Positions 9,694 to 17,507 of a stretch of DNA of 64,000 nt are shown piece after piece. A program made the position numbers and the translations under genes. How positions within the stretch are numbered: the stretch's first letter is position 1; the number at the start of each line of letters is the position of its first letter. The stretch spans positions 73,158 through 137,157 of the forward strand of contig CAVSNS010000023.1 in assembly GCA_963729325.1 (NCBI GenBank). The letters run 5' to 3'. Below the pieces are notes generated by a model, which was given only the letters and a program-made list of their open reading frames with translations, was not told the DNA's origin and did no database searches. The DNA comes from JABCYV01 sp963729325. Lineage in GTDB: Bacteria; Acidobacteriota; Terriglobia; Terriglobales; Acidobacteriaceae.

Positions 9694-10737
9694 GTGAGGT
9701 CAGCGTCTGGCTGGCGCGGCGCTTCGGCGCTTCATCCTTGGCCTTTTCTGATATTTGCCGTCATTCTCACGCCTTTGCTCGGTCTCTCTCAAACCGTCAT
9801 CCGCGTCGGCGCCTTTCCCAACATCACCCACGCCCAACCCATGATCGGTAAGGCGAACGGATGGTTCGACAAGGCCATGGGCCCGAACGTCAAGGTTCAG
9901 TGGACCAGCTTTAACGCCGGTCCATCGGCCATTGAAGCCTTGTTTGCCGGAGCGATCGATATGACCTACGTCGGTCCCAATCCGGCCATTTCCGGCTATG
10001 TGCGTTCTCAGGGAGAAGCGTTGCGAGTGATTGCCGGCGCCGCCAGCGGCGGAGCGTCGCTGGTTGTGCGCAACGATTCCGGAATCCAGAAGCCGGAAGA
10101 TTTTCACGGCAAGAGGGTCGCGACACCACAGTTAGGCAACACCCAGGACGTCGCCTTACGCGCGTGGCTCAAAGCTCACGGCATGAAATCGACCGACAAA
10201 GGCGGGGATGTGCAGGTCATCCCGCTGGCCAATCCGGATCAGCTCTCTCTATTTCTGAAGAAGGAACTCGATGCTGCCTGGGCCCCCGAGCCTTGGGCGA
10301 CGCGGCTTATTCGGGAAGGGAACGGGCGATTGTTCCTCGACGAGCGCGATCTCTGGCCTCAAGGGCAATTCGTCACCACCCACTTGATCGTGAGCACGAA
10401 GTTTCTGCGTGAGCATCCGGATTTGGTCAAGAGCTGGATTCAGGCGCACGTCGAACTCACTGATTGGATCAACGCTCATTTGCCCGACGCGAAAAGACTT
10501 CTCAACCAGCAGATTCAAAGAGAAACCGGCAAAGCACTCCCGGCCGCCGTGCTGGACGAAGCCTTCGGACGACTGCAGGTCATCTACGATCCTCTGCGGA
10601 ATTCAATGCTGACTTCGGCTCGCTCGGCCTATGACGCCGGTTTTCTCGGTCATCAAATGCCCGACCTGTCCAGCATGTATGACTTGACTCTACTGAACCA
10701 GGTGTTGGCAGAAAAAGGGAAGAAGGCAATCCAATGA
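9694..10737 (+). CDS. ssuA: ABC transporter substrate-binding protein, sulfonate/nitrate/taurine type
   Basis: About 347 residues of the SsuA/TauA-like periplasmic binding fold. There is a hydrophobic signal segment (FLIFAVILTPLLGLS), then VIRVGAFPNITHAQPMIGKANGWF and EALFAGAIDMTYVGPNPAI, hallmarks of alkanesulfonate binding proteins. The GTG at 9694 is in frame. An ATG at 9666 overlapping the Rrf2 stop, with a one-base slip near 9740, would give a fuller signal peptide and is a real alternative. It is followed by an ATGA overlap with the ATPase gene. The substrate is inferred from the family; the sulfite dehydrogenase downstream favours an organosulfur compound. Confidence 0.85.
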   Translation: MRSASGWRGASALHPWPFLIFAVILTPLLGLSQTVIRVGAFPNITHAQPMIGKANGWFDKAMGPNVKVQWTSFNAGPSAIEALFAGAIDMTYVGPNPAISGYVRSQGEALRVIAGAASGGASLVVRNDSGIQKPEDFHGKRVATPQLGNTQDVALRAWLKAHGMKSTDKGGDVQVIPLANPDQLSLFLKKELDAAWAPEPWATRLIREGNGRLFLDERDLWPQGQFVTTHLIVSTKFLREHPDLVKSWIQAHVELTDWINAHLPDAKRLLNQQIQRETGKALPAAVLDEAFGRLQVIYDPLRNSMLTSARSAYDAGFLGHQMPDLSSMYDLTLLNQVLAEKGKKAIQ

Positions 10738-11664
10738 CACCCAATGTAGCCCCGCAACCGTCTTTCTTAGATCACAGAAGCTTGGATCACAGGAGTCCAG
10801 CCCGCTCGGGCGCGACTCGTCCGAAGCCGATTCTGTCGCCAATACGTCAGCGCGACGTCAATGGCACACCAAAAGTTTGGTTGAAGAACATTTCGTTGAG
10901 CTACAAAGTGGACAACGGCACTCGCCTGCCTGGCGCTCGACAATATCAACTTGAAGGTGAAGCCGGGTGAATTCCTCTGCATCGTCGGGCCCTCAGGTTG
11001 CGGCAAGTCAACTCTGCTGCATCTGATCGCTAGGATTGCATCATGCCGACTTCAGGCAGCGTGCTCGTGGACGACCACAAAGTGGACGCGCCCGGCACCG
11101 ACCGCATCCTGATTTTCCAGGAACTTGGTTTGTTTCCCTGGCTCAAGGTGGGGGAGAACGTTGAGTTTGGCATGAAGATGAAAGGACGTCTCCAGGGCCG
11201 AGCGGGAGGAACGGATGCAGTACTACTTGCGCCTGGTTCACCTGTCGCAATTTAAGGATAGCTACACCCATCAGCTTTCCGGTGGGATGCGGCAGCGCGT
11301 GGCCCTCGCCCGCGCCCTCGCCACCGAACCCGACGTCCTGCTGATGGATGAGCCATTCGCGGCCCTGGACGCGCAGACTCGCGATCTCCTCCACGACGAG
11401 TTGGAGCGCATCTGGGCGGAAACCGGACGCACCATTATTTTCGTGACCCACAATGTGCGGGAAGCGGTTCGGCTCGGCGATCGCGTTGCCGTGCTTACCT
11501 TCCGTCCGGGACGGTTGAAGCGGGAGTACTCGGTCGATCTGCCGCGTCCCCGTCACCTGGAAGACGTTAGTGTAGCCAAGAGCGCGCGCGAGATTCTCGA
11601 TGACCTGCGCGAAGAGATTAACAAATCTTTGGAGGAGCAATACGGCCTTGAAGCGGCTCGGTAA
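10734..11664 (+). CDS. ssuB: ABC transporter ATP-binding protein, SsuB type (three apparent frameshifts)
   Basis: The nucleotide-binding subunit of the sulfonate-type importer. Walker A (GPSGCGKST), Q-loop (FQELGLFPWLKV), signature (LSGGMRQRVALARAL), Walker B (LLMDEPFAALD) and switch His (VTHNVREA) are all present, but spread over several frames. Breaks lie near 10925 (before LALDNINLKVKPGEF), near 11037 (before PTSGSVLVDDH) and near 11200 (before ERMQYYLRLVHLSQF). With all motifs intact, sequencing indels are likelier than decay, but three in one gene leaves a true pseudogene possible. The start overlaps the ssuA stop (ATGA). There is an unusual hydrophilic N-terminal extension of about 45 residues before the ABC domain. 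Confidence 0.8.
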
Positions 11665-12409
11665 ACACGCAATCTTTTACGCTGTGCTCCTCGGGAGTTG
11701 GTCGCTGCTGGCGGCGCTCAAGATCTGGCCGCCTTACCTCTTCCCCACGCCAAAGGGGGTTACGGAGGCGTTGTATGCCGGCTTCCAGGACCACAGCTTC
11801 TGGATTGCGATCGCGGTCAGCATGCGGCGTGTATTGATTGGTTACGGAATTTCCGTCGTGGCTGGAACTGTTCTGGGATTGGGTGTAGCCAGCAATAAGT
11901 TTCTGGAAGAGACCATGGGTGGGTTGCTGGTGAGCCTCCAGAGCTTGCCCAGCATCTGCTGGTGGCCCCTGGCTTTGCTCTGGTTCGGTCTCAACCAGAA
12001 CGCCATTCTCTTCGTGGTCATCATGGGATCACTGCTGTCCGTCACCATGGCCATGGAGGATGGGCGCAAGCAGATGCCGAAGATCTACGCCATGGCAGGA
12101 CGCAACTTGGGAGCCCACGGATTCCGGTTGTTCTGGTACGTGCTATTACCAGCCAGCTTGCCCTTTATTGTCAGCGGCCTGAAGCAAGGCTGGGCATTTG
12201 CCTGGCGCTCCTTGATTACTGCGGAGATGCTCTACATGAGTTTGGGGCTCGGGCAAGTGCTCATGATGGGGCGGGAACTGAATGACATGAGCCAGGTCAT
12301 CGCCGTCATGATCCTGATCATCGCGATTGGATACGTAGTCGACGGCCTGGTCTTCAAGACCATTGAGCGCCGCCTGCAGCACCAGTGGGGTTTGACGCCG
12401 GCGACCTAG
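11648..12409 (+). CDS. ssuC: ABC transporter permease, SsuC type
   Basis: About 253 residues with six hydrophobic segments and the BPD_transp_1 EAA loop region (MAGRNLGAHGFRLFWYVLLPASLPFIVSGLKQ), typical of SsuC/TauC permeases. The TTG at 11648 lies 10 bases after GGAGGAG and overlaps the end of ssuB, so I prefer it to the upstream in-frame ATG at 11600, which lies inside ssuB. With SsuA and SsuB it would form an importer for an alkanesulfonate-like anion. No ssuD, ssuE or tauD desulfonation gene is found in the window. Confidence 0.87.
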   Translation: MKRLGKHAIFYAVLLGSWSLLAALKIWPPYLFPTPKGVTEALYAGFQDHSFWIAIAVSMRRVLIGYGISVVAGTVLGLGVASNKFLEETMGGLLVSLQSLPSICWWPLALLWFGLNQNAILFVVIMGSLLSVTMAMEDGRKQMPKIYAMAGRNLGAHGFRLFWYVLLPASLPFIVSGLKQGWAFAWRSLITAEMLYMSLGLGQVLMMGRELNDMSQVIAVMILIIAIGYVVDGLVFKTIERRLQHQWGLTPAT

Positions 12410-12472
12410 ACTCAGGTTCTCCCCAGGTTCGTTCGACTCGTAGACGAGGTGTGAGGCGTGGTCTGTACGTCG

Positions 12473-12499
12473 CTAATACGAGTTAGTCTATGGTATTAG
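12473..12499. promoter_or_regulatory. Inverted repeat upstream of the porin gene
   Basis: CTAATAC at 12473-12479 and GTATTAG at 12493-12499 form a perfect 7-bp inverted repeat with a 13-base spacer in the 172-base gap between ssuC and the porin gene. A second small palindrome, CTCGTAGACGAG, is at 12437-12448. The size and spacing suit an operator for a dimeric regulator, perhaps the Rrf2 protein, although the sequence differs from the repeat at 9129. Confidence 0.3.
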
Positions 12500-12581
12500 T
12501 CGTCTTTATGAATTAGATGCAGAAGTGAGTAGGGCGTTTAGAACACGATTTTTACTCGTTGGAACAAAAAAGGGGAAAGTG

Positions 12582-14294
12582 ATGAAAGCCTTGCTTCGGG
12601 TCAGCGTTCTTACTTTAGTCGCCACCATTGCGGTGGCACAAACTGATTCAAAACCCGCATCCAGCCGCAAGACATCCTCACGGCCGGCGGCCAGCGCCAA
12701 AGAAGTACAAGACTTGCGCGATGCTTTGGCCGCGCAGCAGCAACAAATGGAAGCCCAGCGCCAGCAGGTGGACCAGTTGAAGTCCCAACTGCAGCAATTG
12801 CTCGATGCCACACAGCAGGCGAATGCCGCAGCTCAAAAAGGGCAGAGCAGCGCTGACCAGGCGCAAAGCACGGCCGCTCAGGCGCAGCAGTCAGCCGCGG
12901 AAGCCCAGCGTCTGGCAGACCAGGCTTCATCGAGCGCGGTGGAGGCTAAGACCGCGCTCTCCCTGGTCGACAGCAGGACGCAAGAGCAGGACAAGCGCCT
13001 CAGCGCCGTACAGGACCTGCTGTCCCGCCTCCGTTTCAACGGAGACGTCCGGATCCGGGGCGAGAATTTCACCCAATCTGGTATTCCGGACCGCAACCGC
13101 GCGCGCATCCGCGCCCGCTTTGGCTTCGATGGCAAATTGAACGAAGATTTCACCGCCGGTATTTATCTGGCCACGGGATCTCTCGGCGATCCGACTACAA
13201 CCAACGAGACCTTCACCAACTTCTTTGATCGTAAAACCATCGGTTTAGATCGAGCGTTTATCACCTACAACCCGATAGCGCACAACTGGCTCTCTCTCAC
13301 CGGCGGTAAGTTCGCGTACCTGTGGCAGCGGACCTCGGTCACTGGTGACCCGGATTTAAATCCGGAGGGCTTCGATCAGAAATTCTCCTTCAATTTCTCC
13401 GGGCCGGTGAAAAACTTAACCGTCCAAGCCATCCAGTTGCTGTACAACGAAAATTCGGGAAGTGCCGGCGCGTCCCCTGTCTCCGCCCAAGATTCCTATG
13501 CTCTGGGCGGGCAAGCCTCCGCCAGACTGCAATTCGGACCCTGGACAGTCACTCCCTCGTATCTAGGTTTGAAGTGGAACCGCCCGGATGCTCTTCTGCA
13601 AGCCAGCGCTTTCGCAGTCGGAGCCACCACCACTGGCGCCGCGGGACCGCCGGCCGTGGGGCCGTTCCCAGTGCCCGGTGAAGGCCAGGGTTGCGCCAAG
13701 AGTACGGCAGGATTGCCTGCCTTCGCGCCGTGCGCTTTCGCTCCCAACGGAATGACCAACGCCACCTACCTCGATCCCGCCGGAGTTCCTCACTTCTACT
13801 CCGGGTTCGATTACGCCGATTTGATTTTGAACAACCAAATCAAAACCGGTTTCGAGCGGTTGCCGCTTAACTTGTTGCTGGAATTTGAGGAGAACCTCGA
13901 TGCGAAAGCCCACCCGCTCGACTCCAAAGGTAAGGTGATTTCCAGCATCGGCAGCCAAAACAAAGAGTACGGGGTTGATTTCAGCCTGGGCCAGACGAGA
14001 AATAAGAATGACGTGCAATTCGGATACGCGTGGCTGCGTCAGGAGCAGGATGCCGACATCGCATCATTCGGCGAAAGCGATCAACGCACTCCGACCAATC
14101 TCCTCCAGCATCGTGTTTACGCCTTATGGAAGCTGCGCGCCAATACCCTGGCCAGCGTTACCTGGTGGCACGGGAAAGTTCTGAATACCAATCTGGAGAA
14201 CAATGCTGCTTTGGTGCAGAAGACGATCAGCAAACCTGGACTGGGCGAGCCATATCTCAATCGCTTCCAATTCGACCTGATTTATACGTTCTAG
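12582..14294 (+). CDS. Putative outer membrane porin with coiled-coil N-terminus
   Basis: 570 residues. A signal peptide (MKALLRVSVLTLVATIAVAQ) is followed by a Gln/Ala-rich coiled coil (about residues 40-160, many QQQ and AQ runs) and then a beta-barrel domain beginning LRFNGDVRIRGENF. It ends in YTF, with the C-terminal Phe typical of BAM-folded barrels. The pattern matches the Porin_5-type putative porins common in Acidobacteriota. The ATG at 12582 is preceded by GGGGAAAG; a further upstream start at 12525 would spoil the signal peptide. Lying between ssuC and the sulfite dehydrogenase, it may carry the organosulfur substrate or sulfate across the outer membrane. Confidence 0.82.
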   Translation: MKALLRVSVLTLVATIAVAQTDSKPASSRKTSSRPAASAKEVQDLRDALAAQQQQMEAQRQQVDQLKSQLQQLLDATQQANAAAQKGQSSADQAQSTAAQAQQSAAEAQRLADQASSSAVEAKTALSLVDSRTQEQDKRLSAVQDLLSRLRFNGDVRIRGENFTQSGIPDRNRARIRARFGFDGKLNEDFTAGIYLATGSLGDPTTTNETFTNFFDRKTIGLDRAFITYNPIAHNWLSLTGGKFAYLWQRTSVTGDPDLNPEGFDQKFSFNFSGPVKNLTVQAIQLLYNENSGSAGASPVSAQDSYALGGQASARLQFGPWTVTPSYLGLKWNRPDALLQASAFAVGATTTGAAGPPAVGPFPVPGEGQGCAKSTAGLPAFAPCAFAPNGMTNATYLDPAGVPHFYSGFDYADLILNNQIKTGFERLPLNLLLEFEENLDAKAHPLDSKGKVISSIGSQNKEYGVDFSLGQTRNKNDVQFGYAWLRQEQDADIASFGESDQRTPTNLLQHRVYALWKLRANTLASVTWWHGKVLNTNLENNAALVQKTISKPGLGEPYLNRFQFDLIYTF

Positions 14295-14419
14295 GCTATG
14301 GGCTAATGGATGCTGCAAGGTCAAGCCGCCGCTCAGTCAGTGCCATAGAAATTCTGGCTGGCCGGTCTTGACCTTCATCCGCCTAGAGACCTACATTCAA
14401 TGCGAGCCATTCGACCTCA

Positions 14420-15586
14420 ATGATTTCACGGCGCGATTTTCTCCAGCAGGTTTCGGGAGCGATGGTAGCGGCCGCAGCCTCCTACCCGCTGCTCTCTTGG
14501 GCGGCGGATAACGCGGAAGTCGTGGTGCCGGGCAAGGAGGGCATGATCGTTCGCTCGGCCCGCTTTCTGGACCTGGAGATGCCCCCTGAGTTCGCCGACT
14601 CCTGGATTACTCCCGTCCACCATTTCTTCGTCCGCAATCACATGCACGAACCCAGCACGCTCGATGCGGGCGAATGGCAGCTGACGATTGCTGGAGAAGT
14701 GGAGAAGCCGTTGACATTAAGCCTCGCCGATCTGGCCAAGCTCGAACCCCATAGCGTAACCAACACTCTCGAGTGCGCTGGAAACGGACGTCGTTTCCAG
14801 CAACCCAAGGTGCCCGGCGTCCAATGGGAAAAAGGTGCGGTGGGGACGGCGCGATTTACCGGCCCGCGGCTGCGCGATCTGCTACAGCGCGCCGGACTGA
14901 AGAGCACCGGCAAGCACGTCATGTTTCGCGGTCTGGACGAGATTCCGGGTAAAGTGCCGGCATTCATCCGCAGCATTCCGGTAGAGAAGGCGACCGATTC
15001 CGACACGCTGGTCGCGACCCACATGAACGGCGCGCCGCTGACTAGGCATCATGGATTTCCCGCGCGTTGTCTCGTGCCGGGATGGATCGGCGCTGCTTCA
15101 TGCAAGTGGCTGACCGAGATCAAAGTGCTGGACAAGGAGTTTGAAGGAAACTTCATGAAGCCGGCGTACAGGATGCCAAATCAGCCGATTGCCCCGGGTG
15201 GGCAAGTGAATCCGGATGATACGCATGCCGTCACAGGGCTTAATGTGAAATCCATCATCGCGGGGCCGGCTGACGGTCCTCTCCTTAAATCGAAAGCGGT
15301 CCATATCCATGGCGCGGCTTGGGCCGGCGAAGCTGATGTGGTACGCGTGGAGATCTCGACTGACTCCGGCGCCACTTGGCAGCCCGCGCAACTAAGCAAA
15401 GAGCAGGCTCATTACGCATGGCGGTTGTGGAATTACGATTGGAAAGCACCCAAGGCGGGGGACTACACACTGATGTCCCGCGCCACCGACAGTCAGGGCC
15501 GAACTCAGCCGCAATCCGCCGACTGGAATCCAAGCGGATATCTCTACAACGCGATTGATCAGGTGAAGATCCATGTCGCAGCGTGA
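14420..15586 (+). CDS. sorA: Sulfite dehydrogenase, molybdenum subunit (SorA-like)
   Basis: 388 residues with a Tat signal (SRRDFLQQ plus a hydrophobic stretch), the sulfite-oxidase molybdopterin domain and the C-terminal dimerisation domain (about residues 265-385). The Mo-ligating cysteine is Cys119 in LECAGNGRR. HGFPARCLVPGWIGAASCKWL is a strong family signature. No heme b5 domain is fused. It oxidises sulfite to sulfate in the periplasm and overlaps the next gene, a cytochrome c, by 14 bases, as in SorAB enzymes. Confidence 0.93.
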   Translation: MISRRDFLQQVSGAMVAAAASYPLLSWAADNAEVVVPGKEGMIVRSARFLDLEMPPEFADSWITPVHHFFVRNHMHEPSTLDAGEWQLTIAGEVEKPLTLSLADLAKLEPHSVTNTLECAGNGRRFQQPKVPGVQWEKGAVGTARFTGPRLRDLLQRAGLKSTGKHVMFRGLDEIPGKVPAFIRSIPVEKATDSDTLVATHMNGAPLTRHHGFPARCLVPGWIGAASCKWLTEIKVLDKEFEGNFMKPAYRMPNQPIAPGGQVNPDDTHAVTGLNVKSIIAGPADGPLLKSKAVHIHGAAWAGEADVVRVEISTDSGATWQPAQLSKEQAHYAWRLWNYDWKAPKAGDYTLMSRATDSQGRTQPQSADWNPSGYLYNAIDQVKIHVAA

Positions 15587-15935
15587 TAGCTTCCAGAACT
15601 TTTCGGTCCGGCAATGCGTGTGGACAATCGCGTTGTTTACTCTTCTTAGTGTGCCGCAACTCTGGTCCCAATCGCCCGAGCTGCCTCCGGGGCCTGTGCA
15701 GGGGAAGGTTCGCACCGCCTGCCTGGAGTGCCACGACTCGCGCATCATCGTGCAGCAACGGCTGAATAAGGCCGCGTGGACCAAGGAAGTCGACAAGATG
15801 ATCAAGTGGGGAGCGGTGGTCGATGCCGCTGATCGCGACGCCTTCATTGATTATCTGAGCAGCAATTTCCCTCCCGACAAGCCTGCCGAGCCTATGTCAC
15901 GGACGTCATCGCCGAAGAAACGTGACCATCCATAA
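15573..15935 (+). CDS. sorB: Sulfite dehydrogenase cytochrome c subunit (SorB-like)
   Basis: A 120-residue secreted mono-heme cytochrome c. It has an N-terminal hydrophobic export segment, the heme motif CLECH at residues 50-54, and the region QQRLNKAAWTKEVDKMIKWGA containing the likely axial Met. It overlaps sorA by 14 bases, so the two are co-translated. It would pass electrons from SorA towards cytochrome c and the aa3 oxidase encoded in this window. The tail is lysine- and arginine-rich. Confidence 0.9.
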   Translation: MSQRDSFQNFSVRQCVWTIALFTLLSVPQLWSQSPELPPGPVQGKVRTACLECHDSRIIVQQRLNKAAWTKEVDKMIKWGAVVDAADRDAFIDYLSSNFPPDKPAEPMSRTSSPKKRDHP

Positions 15936-15985
15936 GTGGATCGCGAAGCGCTTGAAGCGACTTCTAGTCTTACGCCTAAGCCGCG

Positions 15986-16750
15986 CTACCCTCCTGCGCC
16001 CATCATCACAATCGGCATCGTAGGCGATGACGATCCTGCCTCCGGCTCGACCGTAATGGCAAACGCCTTGGCTTCCACTCCTGCCGGCAATGGTGGGTGG
16101 ATCACAATTGCGCTGCCGCGAGCATCCGGCTTGAAAACACCAGCTGGAATAGGCGCGCCCTGTACTGGAATCAGCCATAGCTCATAAGCTTTCTGTGGAG
16201 GCAGCGCCGGCATGTTGCTCGCCACAAAGATCAGGCGAGCTTTGTCGCGCACATAAATCGCTTTGCCTTGAGGCTGGGGTGGCGTATTCGGCGCCGTGAC
16301 CGGGACCACCAAGGCGTCGGTCGCGGTTAGAGTCGCCACCACTTCGCGAGCCTGCTGCAGTTGCGCCTGCTGTTCAGCCGACTGGCTCTCTAATCGGGCG
16401 ACGCGCTGGGACAGCTGATCACTCTGCCGCCAGAACCAACCTGCTAGCAGAACAAGTGCGGCGGCAGCGTACCACGGCGCGAGCGCCCACCACGCACGGC
16501 GCGCCCGAAGTGAGGTTCGATGCGGTTCATGAGCAATGGCATCCAGCAGCCGCTGGCGTGCTCGTGCGGGCGGCTTGGGACCGCCAACGGACATCGCCAT
16601 GAGCGCCATGTCTCCGCGCAGTTGCTCGAGCTCGCGCCGGCACGCCGCACACTCCTCCAGATGCTTTTCCAACACCGTCAGCTCGTCGCCCGTCAAGCTA
16701 CCCAGAGCGAAGAGTGCGAGGTTCTCGTCGAATTGTTCGTGTTCGCTCAT
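15986..16750 (-). CDS. Anti-sigma factor, RskA type
   Basis: 254 residues. It has a zinc-finger anti-sigma domain at the N-terminus (HLEECAACRREL, the HxxxCxxC pattern), one transmembrane helix near residues 92-107 (WYAAAALVLLAGWFW), a short coiled coil (SQRVARLESQSAEQQAQLQQA) and a periplasmic RskA/anti-sigma-K domain (AYELWLIPVQGAPIPAGVF). It overlaps the ECF sigma gene by four bases. It should hold the sigma factor at the membrane until a signal triggers release. Confidence 0.9.
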   Translation of the reverse strand: MSEHEQFDENLALFALGSLTGDELTVLEKHLEECAACRRELEQLRGDMALMAMSVGGPKPPARARQRLLDAIAHEPHRTSLRARRAWWALAPWYAAAALVLLAGWFWRQSDQLSQRVARLESQSAEQQAQLQQAREVVATLTATDALVVPVTAPNTPPQPQGKAIYVRDKARLIFVASNMPALPPQKAYELWLIPVQGAPIPAGVFKPDARGSAIVIHPPLPAGVEAKAFAITVEPEAGSSSPTMPIVMMGAGG

Positions 16751-17295
16751 GGGTTAAAAGCCTTGCGCAAGGCCAGCAATCCGGCGCGGATGCGAGTCTT
16801 GATGGTGCCCAGTGGCTCGCCTGTCTTGGCCGAGATTTCGGTATGCGTCAATCCTTCGAAGTAGGCCATCTCGAGAGCACTACGTTGCGCGGACGGCATG
16901 GCTCCTAGAGCGCCGCGAACCTTCTCCATAGCGCGGGCGCGTTCCGCATCTCCGGCCAGGTCAGGTTCGACCGAAACAATGACATCGGCAATGTCGGTAT
17001 CGGGACGGCGCTTTCGGATGGCATCAATGGCGCGGTTACGGGAAATTACCGCCAGCCACGCTGCCAGATTGCCGCGGCTGGAATCGAACCCTCCCGGATT
17101 GCGCCACAACTGCATGAAGACTTCCTGCAATACGTCCTCAGCCGCGCCCGTATCGCCCAGCACGCGCAAGGCAACCGAATAAACGATGGGAGAGTAACGG
17201 TCGTATAGCGTCGCCATCGCGTTCTCGTTGCCCGAGCGTATAGCCGACACCAGCGAATTGTCGGCTGCGCCTCCGATTAACTCAGCGCTGGACAA
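16747..17295 (-). CDS. ECF RNA polymerase sigma factor (SigK-like)
   Basis: 182 residues with region 2 (ATLYDRYSPIVYSVALRVLGDTGAAEDVLQEVFMQLWRN, about 30-70) and region 4 (SALEMAYFEGLTHTEISAKTGEPLGTIKTRIRAGL, about 140-175). The gene is translationally coupled to the RskA-like anti-sigma gene. Spacing and partner class match the SigK/RskA group. Target promoters are not identifiable from this window. Confidence 0.93.
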   Translation of the reverse strand: MSSAELIGGAADNSLVSAIRSGNENAMATLYDRYSPIVYSVALRVLGDTGAAEDVLQEVFMQLWRNPGGFDSSRGNLAAWLAVISRNRAIDAIRKRRPDTDIADVIVSVEPDLAGDAERARAMEKVRGALGAMPSAQRSALEMAYFEGLTHTEISAKTGEPLGTIKTRIRAGLLALRKAFNP

Positions 17296-17324
17296 ACAGA
17301 TATCTCTTCCTTTCTAAAGTACGG

Positions 17325-17468
17325 TCAGCACTCCGGCGCGGATTGCTGGCGAAATAGCACTGTTGTGCCATCGGCCTGGTGCCCCGGGTTCGCGTCCGCT
17401 CTTTGGACGCTAACCTGGGCGTCACTGTACTCCGCGAGTTTGCGACGTTTCCAGCATTCGGGGCACAT
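17325..17468 (-). CDS. Possible 47-residue CxxC protein ahead of the sigma factor gene
   Basis: A 47-codon frame starting ATG TGC CCC lies in the 212-base gap between tolC and the ECF sigma gene. It begins MCPECWKRRKLAEYSDAQ and ends SAPEC, giving a CPEC knuckle and a terminal cysteine, a composition unlike random frame noise. It could be a zinc-binding small protein co-transcribed with the sigma factor. A strong hairpin (GCGTCC...GGACGC, about 17382-17420) lies inside it, so a structured leader is the alternative. The start is uncertain, as an in-frame TTG lies 9 bases upstream. Confidence 0.4.
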   Translation of the reverse strand: MCPECWKRRKLAEYSDAQVSVQRADANPGHQADGTTVLFRQQSAPEC

Positions 17469-17507
17469 GGATTGCAATTCACGACTTAGGCGAGATTTCA
17501 GTTCAGC

